Assembly (NCBI GenBank): GCA_002714305.1
Contig: PAWY01000035.1
Coordinates: 4,855-11,422 of the forward strand
From: Methanobacteriota archaeon
GTDB taxonomy: Archaea > Thermoplasmatota > Poseidoniia > Poseidoniales > Poseidoniaceae
Direction: 5' to 3'
DNA length: 6,568 nt
This document shows positions 1 to 6,080 of the stretch, in pieces. The notes beneath the pieces were generated by a model. The model was not told the DNA's origin, did not search any database, and saw only the letters and a list, made by a program, of their open reading frames with translations. Position 1 is the first letter of the stretch; the number at the start of each line of letters is the position of its first letter. Made by a program: the position numbers and the translations under genes.

Positions 1-3000
1 TCTTCCTCTTCATCAAGGTCCATGGCTGGTTCTTCTTGCGTTGGTTGTTCTTCCTCTTGCGTTTCTTCCACGGGCAGTTGCACTTGAGCGCCTCCTGTTT
101 CAGCAGGTGGAGCGCCCGTTGCGGGGGCCTCTTCGTAAATGCCATCATCTTCGTTCATGCGCTGCATGAAGAGGAAGCCAAATCCAAGGGCGACCATGCC
201 GCTCATCACGCTGGCGACGGCACTGAACAAATCACTTTCAAGCGAATTTGCAAACAGGAAGGCTGTCAGGATTGAGCCGTATCCACCCACGCCTCGACGC
301 CATCGTGCATCGGCTTCGTCGCTGAAGCCTTGGATGCCAACCACGACGAGGTAGACCGTGGTCAACAAGTAGGCCATGGAGTCGAGGTTCAGGCTGTCAA
401 AGGCGATGAACAACCCGATGATGGAGTACAGCACGCCGCTGATGCCCAAGCGGTCCATGAAGGCGAAGAAAGCCTCGTCGGATTCCCACTGAATGGTCTC
501 GTAATCGTACACTACATCGTCTTTGACGGAAAGCAGGGTGAGGATGATTCCTTGCACCGCCAGCGTCAACCCGGTGATGCTTTGTCGCTGTTCATCGGAG
601 CCAACCTCGGCTTGAGCCATCAAGTTGACAACGCTGAAGGTGAGGAGAATCGGCATCGCAATCATGCTGTTTGGCCGTCCATCTTGGAGGGCAGAGCGAG
701 CCAAGAGTACCAATCCGATAACGGGACCCACTCCGAAGAACACGGAATAGCCCGCTACAAAGCCCAGCGCCGCCAGTTGGGTAGCGAGGGCAGCCGTGTT
801 ATCGGCCAATTTGATTTCTTCGTCCGTGGTCGGTGGTGTGCGGAAAAAGACGCCTTGGGTATGCATGATCGACATCACACCACCGGCCAGTCCGGTGATG
901 AGGCCGCTCCATCCCCATTCGTCAGCTTCACTGAGTGGTTGGAAGGTATCGCTTAGGGTGAATCCGATGTAGAGCGAAATGAAGAGCGCTCCAAGCATGT
1001 AGGGGAGCACCTTGCTGTTGTTGGTGTACCAGAAGTACGGGATCAGGGCCATGCACCCAACCGCTGGGGCCCAGTACCCGTCTGGAATCGATGAAAACAA
1101 TCCAAAGATGAGCCAGACGCTCATGCCAAAGAGCACCAACGTGGTTTCAGCGTCTTCGTCGGGGCTGGTGAGTGTGCCGGACAAGCCGAGCATCATTTGA
1201 ATGGATACAATCAGCCCGATAAAGGCAGGGAATGGTCCACTGTGTTGGTCAACAAGGTACGATGACATGCTGTTGGGGAGACCGTCCAAGATTGATCCAA
1301 CAACGCCGTGTGTGAACCAACCGTCGCCGAGGAAAATAAACACAAACGGTATGCCAGCTAGGAGCCAGTAGAACCGATATTGCAATGTTTTCCAGGTCAC
1401 TAAGACGAACAACGGGATGAGCAACAAACCGCCCGAGGTGTCAAGCATGGCGAGCAAGAGGAGCATCGCGTAGGTGACCCCGTCGCTGGTTCGGTTCAAC
1501 ACACCGACATCCAATCCTCGCTTGCTGATGACTGCGTTCACGATGAGTGGCGCACTGACCAGGATGGCGTCCAAGAGGAAGGTGGCTTGGTTGATGCCTT
1601 CTCCGCTTCCCCAAACATTGGGTCCAAGCGCCAAGGAAAGCGGTGCGGCGATGAGGACAAGCAACGTGACGGCCGTTGCTCGTGTTGCTGAACTGATGGT
1701 GTCCATGGCAATGACTTCGCGAATGAGCATGCCAACCGGGAGCAGCATGAGCAGAACAAGGGCGGGCGAACTTGACCACGTTGAAGTGGTTACGTCACTC
1801 ACGGTGAAGGTGAACAACACCAAGGAGCTCAGGAGGCTGATTCGGGCGAGTGGCGTGAGGACTGCGTCAAGAATCCGCTGTTCCATCTCTGGTTTTGTTT
1901 CTTGAGTGACTTCCCAAAAATTGGTTTCTGGATTGTAAATCATATCGCCTTCGCTGCCCTGCCCGAGCCAGGCATAAAGTGCACCGGCGTCCAACTCAAG
2001 TTTTGCTCCTCGGGCGGCCAAGGCATACATGGCGACGCTCAAGACCAAAAATTGCGGTCGAAGACCAATTTCAACTACGCCGTCAAAGGCACCGTTTGGA
2101 GGGAGTTTGAGGTTGTCCAGAATGGCCAAGAGAAGGATGGTGGCCGAGGTGAAGATCAAGGCAAGAGTCAAATCCTTCCGCTCTTTGAATGATGGAGATT
2201 TGCTTTGCACCATCATGCTGTAGTTCATGATGCACATGTAGGCGATGAGCAACCACGGTAGGAACCATTCAGGGTCGAGAACCGCACGCGAAAGAATGAC
2301 GGCTCCAAGCATGGCCAGGCTGGTGCTCGTCTCGAGCTTCTGCCGACGACGTCCGAGTTCGGAAACCGCCACAAGGAAGATGGGAATGGCGACATGAAGC
2401 CACGTGCCACCAAACGTAGCTTGGGCTGAGAGACCCTCATCAATGCCAATCCAATCGCTGAGCAGATACGAAGCGCTAAAGGCGAGAAGCGTGATGTTGA
2501 CGACCCAAGCCCGGGCGATCTTTGAGATGAACACCATGTAGGGGATGACGATCATGCTGAGGAGCCAAGGCAAGGTGGATGACTCCTGTGGCAGAGCGAC
2601 CAGAGCCACCGCCAATCCAATCGGCATCCAAGGCACGCGCTGTTGAAGGACGGCCGGGAAGTAAGCGAGCAGAACGGCCACCCACAACGCCACCGGGATG
2701 TTGATGTAGGCGGCGAGTTCGGGGTGGTCCATGGCTCTGAACGGGCCAAGGATGAGGTTGAATTCAGGGGCTGTTCTGGCCAGTCCAATGGCGACCACGA
2801 CCAGACCGATGAGGACCACAGAGGCCCGTTCCATGACCTCTTTTCGAAGGTCGGGTCGGGCGGCATAATAACCGGTCATTGCGATGATGAACACCATCAG
2901 TGAAAGAGCACCGCCTGCACCGTCAACCGGTGCATTTTCGTTGAGCATCTCGTAAATGATGGGAACGATACCAGCCGCAACGGCGACCACTACGAAATTC

Positions 3001-3767
3001 AAGGCTCGATTTGAGCGGAGTGCCATCTCCATGGAGACGAAACTGATGAACACAATGGCCATGCCTAATTCCCAACTAACTTCGCCTTCAGACCATCGAA
3101 TCCAGGGCCCAACACCAGCGATGAGGACCGCCATGGGTGCATAGGTGGCTACGCCCCATCCGAAACTGGTATCGCCGCTGTAGCGGTTGAGGAGTCGATA
3201 ATGCCCGTAGGTCAACAAGAGACAGGTGACCAATTGAGCGTAAATCCCGTTGGCGTTGGGTGACCAATCCACTTCGGTGTATGTTTCGGGGGTTCCAAAC
3301 CAATCGAGTTCCATCGTACCCGTCATGAATCCCATCATGAAACGGGTACCCCAGAGCACGCCGACGGTGGAGAAAAAGAAGGCGATGCCCAGGAAATAAT
3401 TTTGAATATCCTGCAGGCGATATCCGTTCTTTTTACTCTGAAGTTCAATCAGTCCGATGGATACCGCAAACGAGGCCAATCCGCCCACGAAGAGCACGAG
3501 GAAGTTTTGATTGGTGGCGTCTTCGTCAAAGGCGACGCTGAAAACACCGCCCCAGATGGAGAGAAAACCAATCCCCATCATGACGATTTGAGAGAGTTTC
3601 ATCAAGAACAAGTCGTCTGCGTTCATTTTTTGGTTGGGTCGGACCATGGTCATGGCGCTGGCTTCTTGAACAGCACCAGCCATCACTCCTCCGGAAAGGG
3701 GCGAGGCGTTTGAAACGGGTTGGCTTTGGGGTCGAACGGGGGCAGATTTTCTCCTTGGTGCTGCCAT
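1..3767 (-). CDS. Giant polytopic membrane protein of unknown function, C-terminus cut by the window edge
   Basis: Reading the minus strand from ATG at 3767, the frame stays open for 1255 codons and leaves the window. I do not recognise the family. Residues 1-50 are Pro/Arg/Ser/Met-rich and probably cytoplasmic. From about residue 58 to 1205 the chain is almost entirely hydrophobic: about 19 helix-loop-helix hairpins can be marked by eye, with short acidic or polar loops at one face (for example DEDATNQN at 81-88, ENAPVDGAGG at 277-286) and basic loops at the other (ELGRRRQK near 470-477, KERKD near 528-532). By the positive-inside rule both termini face the cytoplasm. Two longer soluble stretches lie at about 586-635 and 1081-1112. 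The tail after about 1207 is Glu/Pro/Gln-rich. Start choice: an in-frame ATG at 3794 would add nine residues (MFGPTNLIA) and directly follows an in-frame stop. Neither start has a clear ribosome-binding site, and I prefer 3767 because an AT-rich element lies about 33 bases upstream. No transporter signature, nucleotide-binding motif or catalytic motif was seen, so a role (scaffold, channel, envelope component) cannot be assigned. Confidence 0.9.
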   Translation of the reverse strand, partial: MAAPRRKSAPVRPQSQPVSNASPLSGGVMAGAVQEASAMTMVRPNQKMNADDLFLMKLSQIVMMGIGFLSIWGGVFSVAFDEDATNQNFLVLFVGGLASFAVSIGLIELQSKKNGYRLQDIQNYFLGIAFFFSTVGVLWGTRFMMGFMTGTMELDWFGTPETYTEVDWSPNANGIYAQLVTCLLLTYGHYRLLNRYSGDTSFGWGVATYAPMAVLIAGVGPWIRWSEGEVSWELGMAIVFISFVSMEMALRSNRALNFVVVAVAAGIVPIIYEMLNENAPVDGAGGALSLMVFIIAMTGYYAARPDLRKEVMERASVVLIGLVVVAIGLARTAPEFNLILGPFRAMDHPELAAYINIPVALWVAVLLAYFPAVLQQRVPWMPIGLAVALVALPQESSTLPWLLSMIVIPYMVFISKIARAWVVNITLLAFSASYLLSDWIGIDEGLSAQATFGGTWLHVAIPIFLVAVSELGRRRQKLETSTSLAMLGAVILSRAVLDPEWFLPWLLIAYMCIMNYSMMVQSKSPSFKERKDLTLALIFTSATILLLAILDNLKLPPNGAFDGVVEIGLRPQFLVLSVAMYALAARGAKLELDAGALYAWLGQGSEGDMIYNPETNFWEVTQETKPEMEQRILDAVLTPLARISLLSSLVLFTFTVSDVTTSTWSSSPALVLLMLLPVGMLIREVIAMDTISSATRATAVTLLVLIAAPLSLALGPNVWGSGEGINQATFLLDAILVSAPLIVNAVISKRGLDVGVLNRTSDGVTYAMLLLLAMLDTSGGLLLIPLFVLVTWKTLQYRFYWLLAGIPFVFIFLGDGWFTHGVVGSILDGLPNSMSSYLVDQHSGPFPAFIGLIVSIQMMLGLSGTLTSPDEDAETTLVLFGMSVWLIFGLFSSIPDGYWAPAVGCMALIPYFWYTNNSKVLPYMLGALFISLYIGFTLSDTFQPLSEADEWGWSGLITGLAGGVMSIMHTQGVFFRTPPTTDEEIKLADNTAALATQLAALGFVAGYSVFFGVGPVIGLVLLARSALQDGRPNSMIAMPILLTFSVVNLMAQAEVGSDEQRQSITGLTLAVQGIILTLLSVKDDVVYDYETIQWESDEAFFAFMDRLGISGVLYSIIGLFIAFDSLNLDSMAYLLTTVYLVVVGIQGFSDEADARWRRGVGGYGSILTAFLFANSLESDLFSAVASVMSGMVALGFGFLFMQRMNEDDGIYEEAPATGAPPAETGGAQVQLPVEETQEEEQPTQEEPAMDLDEEE
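3316..3349. repeat. Long imperfect hairpin inside the membrane-protein coding region
   Basis: The arms GTACCCGT (3316-3323) and ACGGGTAC (3342-3349) pair perfectly. The adjoining CATGA (3324-3328) pairs with TCATG (3335-3339). The result is a 13-bp stem with a six-base loop and a two-base bulge. It lies at about codons 140-151 of the minus-strand gene, where it encodes a Met/Phe/Gly/Thr-rich stretch. It may be a by-product of this repetitive codon content or a structure in the mRNA. Confidence 0.4.
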
Positions 3768-3794
3768 AGCAATCAGATTCGTGGGCCCAAACAT

Positions 3795-3806
3795 TCACTT
3801 AATCTT
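3795..3806 (-). promoter_or_regulatory. Weak TATA-like element for the membrane-protein gene
   Basis: On the minus strand this reads AAGATTAAGTGA, the most AT-rich patch before the ATG at 3767. Its centre lies about 33 bases upstream of that ATG. Archaeal TATA boxes sit about 26 bases before transcription start, so initiation would fall only a few bases before the ATG. That fits a leaderless or near-leaderless message and the absence of a ribosome-binding site. The match to consensus is poor. Confidence 0.25.
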
Positions 3807-3878
3807 TGACCCGACACTTGGCGTTACATTTGCCAATCCAGAACGAACAAGCGATGACGGGGGCTCCATCAAGGCTCC

Positions 3879-3891
3879 AATGAATTGAAAT
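3879..3891 (+). promoter_or_regulatory. Weak TATA-like element for the subtilase gene
   Basis: The stretch AATGAATTGAAAT is the only AT-rich patch within 60 bases upstream of the subtilase ATG at 3927. A start site about 26 bases downstream would fall near 3911, leaving a short leader that includes the GGAG at 3915. The 14-bp palindrome at 3895-3908 would then lie between this element and the start site. The assignment rests on position and base composition only. Confidence 0.25.
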
Positions 3892-3894
3892 CCT

Positions 3895-3908
3895 TCCGAC
3901 CGGTCGGA
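3895..3908. repeat. Perfect 14-bp palindrome, candidate operator
   Basis: TCCGACCGGTCGGA is identical to its own reverse complement over all 14 bases. It has no spacer, so it is better suited to binding a dimeric protein than to forming an RNA hairpin. It ends 18 bases before the subtilase ATG and lies just downstream of the proposed TATA-like element, where archaeal repressors often bind. The palindrome is a direct observation; the operator role is inference. Confidence 0.45.
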
Positions 3909-3914
3909 CGGCAT

Positions 3915-3918
3915 GGAG
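3915..3918 (+). promoter_or_regulatory. Ribosome-binding site that fixes the subtilase start
   Basis: GGAG lies eight bases before ATG 3927 and matches part of the archaeal Shine-Dalgarno sequence. It decides between the ATG and an upstream in-frame TTG at 3885. The TTG would put 14 mostly polar residues ahead of the signal peptide and has no comparable site. Confidence 0.55.
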
Positions 3919-3926
3919 AGATACAC

Positions 3927-5906
3927 ATGCGCCGCCCTCTTCTCAGTGTTTTTTGCTTTTTTTTGATGCTCACACCTGCCTTGGCCATGGCCGTTCCAGT
4001 CCAATCCCCCACCGACCAGTCCGCCGATGAAGCGTGGTGGGACAACACCAACATGGACCGCAACAACAACAAAATCGGTGATATGGTAGAGAAGTACCAC
4101 GACCATGAACTCTTCCTTGACGAAGCCAACACCTTGCCCCTCATCGTTGACTTTGACCATGAACCCACAGCAGAAGACGTGGCCATGCTCGAGCGCGAGG
4201 TTGGCTACTTGCATGAGTGGGACCTCCCCCTCATCCACGCTGTTGCGGGACGGGTACCTCACAACATGATTCTTGAAACCACCACCCTACCGGGCGTGGT
4301 GATGCTGGAACTGGACGGCATTCTCCAAGTCCAAAACGGCGATGCCGCCGTGGTCCACGAGGTGGACCTTGCGCAGCAACAAACCGGGTACGATGGGTCA
4401 GGTGTCACCGTTGCCGTCATCGATACCGGCATTGACAGTCTGCACGTCGGACTGGATGACTTGGACGACGACAACAGCACACACGATCCGAAGGTGATTG
4501 GGTTTTACGACCCCGTGAACAACCCAGACAAGACCAACGGTACAGAAATCCAAGCCTATGACGACCAAGGCCACGGAACCCATTGTGCCGGAACCGTTGC
4601 AGGAACCGGTGCACCCACCTACGAACACGCTGGCATGGCTCCACAGGCCAACCTCGTCGGAGTCAAGGTCCTCGACGCAGGCGGCTCTGGCAGCTTCTCC
4701 GTGGTCATGGCAGGCATGCAGTGGACCGTCGAAAACCGATACAAATTCAACATTCGAGCCGCCTCAATGAGCCTCGGTGGCCCCGGCCCAATCGAGTGGA
4801 CCTCAGCCGAGGAGGACAGCGTCAACCGCTACGCCAACGAAATGGTTCGAGCGGGCATCAGCATGCTCATCGCCGCCGGGAATTCTGCAGCCCCAGGCAC
4901 CATTGGAACGCCCGGAGGTGCTGAAGACGTCATCACGGTGGGAGCCCTCAACAAAAACACAGCCATCGCAGAATACAGCAGCGAGGGTCCAACCGAGGAA
5001 GGGCGCGTGAAACCCAACATTGCCTTCGTCGGCTCGGATGTCATGTCAACTCAACATAACTCCGGGGACGGCTATGTGGCGTTCAGCGGTACCAGCATGG
5101 CGACGCCAGGTGTGGCGGGAACGGTGGCCTTGATGTTGCAAGCCAATCCCGACATGTCACCATTCGATGTGCGCAACATCCTCCAAGAAACAGCCACCTA
5201 TCGTGAGTGCCATTACATGGGCGCCAATCAACCGTGCGCTGAAGATTTGATTCCAAAGAACCGACAAAACAACGTCTACGGCCACGGTCACGTGGAGGCG
5301 CTCGCTGCCGTCATGGAAGCGGCCCAGCGCGATTACCAGCTCGATACCAGCGTCTCTTTGTCCATCGCCACCGAAGCCGGCCTCGACAACCGCATTCACT
5401 TGATGCCAGGCGATGCTATCGAGGTTGACCTAAGCGGGTTCATTGACACGGTCCAGTGGCGCAGCAACCACCTTCGCGACGATTGGGCCAACCTCCATTC
5501 CTTTAGCGAGGGCGACGAACAAGCAGAACTTGACATCTCCACCATCGTTAACCAACTTGAGCACCTGCCGGGCATCGAACTCGAAGGAAACCACACCCTC
5601 TCCCTACGAGGTCTGGTGGGCAACGAAAGCGGCGGTCACTCAGCCACGTCCCTCGTGTCGGTCAACGTGATGCTCATGGATACGGCCAATGCCAAGACAT
5701 CCACCCAACAGAATGCAGATGGATTGTTCGGTGATTTGCCCGGTTGGATTGCTCCAACGGCGTTCCTTTTGCTTCTCTTCTTGGTCATCATGGGCATGAT
5801 CGTCCTCAACAAGGCTGAGGATTCTGTGATTGTAGAATCCATTGACTGGACCAAGAGCGATTCAGACATTGAAGCCGTGGTTGACGAAGCAGCGCTTCTT
5901 GATTGA
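3927..5906 (+). CDS. Membrane-anchored secreted subtilisin-like serine protease (peptidase family S8)
   Basis: This complete 659-residue protein is predicted to hydrolyse peptide bonds outside the cell while tethered to the membrane. Residues 1-22 form a Sec signal peptide (MRR, then a hydrophobic core, with likely cleavage after Ala20 or Ala22). A calcium-loop-like motif, DRNNNKIGDMVE, lies at 44-55. Residues about 71-145 look like an I9-type inhibitory propeptide. The catalytic domain spans about 150-470 and carries Asp166 (AVIDTGID), His216 (GHGTHCAG), oxyanion-hole Asn319 (AAGNS) and nucleophile Ser390 (SGTSMATP), so it should be active. DDLDDDNSTHD at 177-187 may also bind calcium. Cys428 and Cys437 could form a disulfide. 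Residues about 471-600 look like a beta-rich accessory domain. A membrane helix at about 606-628 is followed by a 30-residue acidic tail. The ATG at 3927 is chosen over an upstream TTG because it gives a clean signal peptide and has a GGAG at suitable spacing. The gene is divergent from the giant membrane protein. Substrates are unknown; bulk protein scavenging or processing of surface proteins are both possible. Confidence 0.96.
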   Translation: MRRPLLSVFCFFLMLTPALAMAVPVQSPTDQSADEAWWDNTNMDRNNNKIGDMVEKYHDHELFLDEANTLPLIVDFDHEPTAEDVAMLEREVGYLHEWDLPLIHAVAGRVPHNMILETTTLPGVVMLELDGILQVQNGDAAVVHEVDLAQQQTGYDGSGVTVAVIDTGIDSLHVGLDDLDDDNSTHDPKVIGFYDPVNNPDKTNGTEIQAYDDQGHGTHCAGTVAGTGAPTYEHAGMAPQANLVGVKVLDAGGSGSFSVVMAGMQWTVENRYKFNIRAASMSLGGPGPIEWTSAEEDSVNRYANEMVRAGISMLIAAGNSAAPGTIGTPGGAEDVITVGALNKNTAIAEYSSEGPTEEGRVKPNIAFVGSDVMSTQHNSGDGYVAFSGTSMATPGVAGTVALMLQANPDMSPFDVRNILQETATYRECHYMGANQPCAEDLIPKNRQNNVYGHGHVEALAAVMEAAQRDYQLDTSVSLSIATEAGLDNRIHLMPGDAIEVDLSGFIDTVQWRSNHLRDDWANLHSFSEGDEQAELDISTIVNQLEHLPGIELEGNHTLSLRGLVGNESGGHSATSLVSVNVMLMDTANAKTSTQQNADGLFGDLPGWIAPTAFLLLLFLVIMGMIVLNKAEDSVIVESIDWTKSDSDIEAVVDEAALLD

Positions 5907-5913
5907 GCCTCTC

Positions 5914-5970
5914 CTTCAACGATGCACAAGCATGGCTTCATCGACATCATCGGTGCCCTTTCCGTTGAAG
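5914..5970. repeat. 8-bp inverted repeat after the subtilase stop
   Basis: CTTCAACG (5914-5921) is the exact reverse complement of CGTTGAAG (5963-5970), with 41 bases between. The interval also contains a small ATGC-ACAA-GCAT hairpin. It could fold at the 3' end of the protease message, but the long loop makes it weak. Confidence 0.25.
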
Positions 5971-6004
5971 CATTGTCGATTTTGAATGGACCTTCACGGT
6001 TCCG

Positions 6005-6009
6005 TTTTT
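6005..6009 (+). terminator. Possible T-tract terminator of the subtilase transcript
   Basis: Five T residues follow a short ACGG/CCGT repeat about 100 bases after the subtilase stop. Archaeal RNA polymerase can terminate at T-tracts without a strong hairpin. The tract is short, so this is a low-confidence call. Confidence 0.25.
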
Positions 6010-6070
6010 GAACAGAATAAGAGGCCACCAAGCCCCAATCATCAAAGAGTCCATCGCCTACGGATGGATG

Positions 6071-6076
6071 GGTGAG
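6071..6076 (+). promoter_or_regulatory. Ribosome-binding site of the iron-sulfur subunit gene
   Basis: GGTGAG matches the GGTGA core of the archaeal Shine-Dalgarno sequence and ends four bases before ATG 6081. It supports that start over the in-frame ATG at 6105, which has no such site. Confidence 0.55.
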
Positions 6077-6080
6077 GGCG

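Larger units (their letters stand above)
3768..3926. promoter_or_regulatory. Divergent intergenic promoter region
   Basis: These 159 bases separate the start of the leftward membrane-protein gene from the start of the rightward subtilase, so both promoters must lie here or inside the opposite gene. No credible ORF of its own was found: an ATG at 3880 meets a stop after one more codon. The region holds two weak AT-rich elements, a perfect 14-bp palindrome and a GGAG ribosome-binding site, listed separately. A shared regulator is possible but is only inferred from the arrangement. Confidence 0.6.
5907..6080. other. Intergenic gap between the subtilase and the iron-sulfur subunit
   Basis: This 174-base gap contains no convincing gene. 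The best forward ORF (ATG at 5922, stop ending at 6011) encodes only 29 residues, with no ribosome-binding site or recognisable motif. The gap includes an 8-bp inverted repeat, a T-tract at 6005-6009 and, near its right end, the ribosome-binding site of the next gene. Its size suggests that the downstream gene has its own promoter. The patch AGAATAAGA near 6014-6022 is a weak TATA-like candidate. Confidence 0.5.

Noticed and set aside
330..956. Forward ORF of 208 codons
   Set aside because: It lies antisense to the giant membrane-protein frame. Its product is rich in His, Gln, Asp and Gly with no domain, as expected from the complement of hydrophobic codons.
1441..1905. Overlapping forward and reverse ORFs of 112-143 codons
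   Set aside because: All lie within the continuous 1255-codon minus-strand frame, in other frames, and their translations lack any recognisable domain.
3885..3926. TTG start extending the subtilase by 14 residues
   Set aside because: The extension is polar and would bury the signal peptide. ATG 3927 has a GGAG at suitable spacing and gives a normal signal sequence.
3932..3965. Lipoprotein or twin-arginine signal in the protease N-terminus
   Set aside because: The RR pair lacks the rest of a twin-arginine motif, and Cys10 lies inside the hydrophobic core and not after a lipobox. A Sec signal fits better.
3795..4262. Minus-strand ORF of 155 codons over the intergenic region and the protease start
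   Set aside because: It is antisense to the signal peptide and propeptide of the subtilase, has no recognisable domain, and would occupy the divergent promoter region.
5922..6011. 29-codon forward ORF between the protease and the iron-sulfur gene
   Set aside because: No ribosome-binding site, no motif, and a length easily expected by chance.
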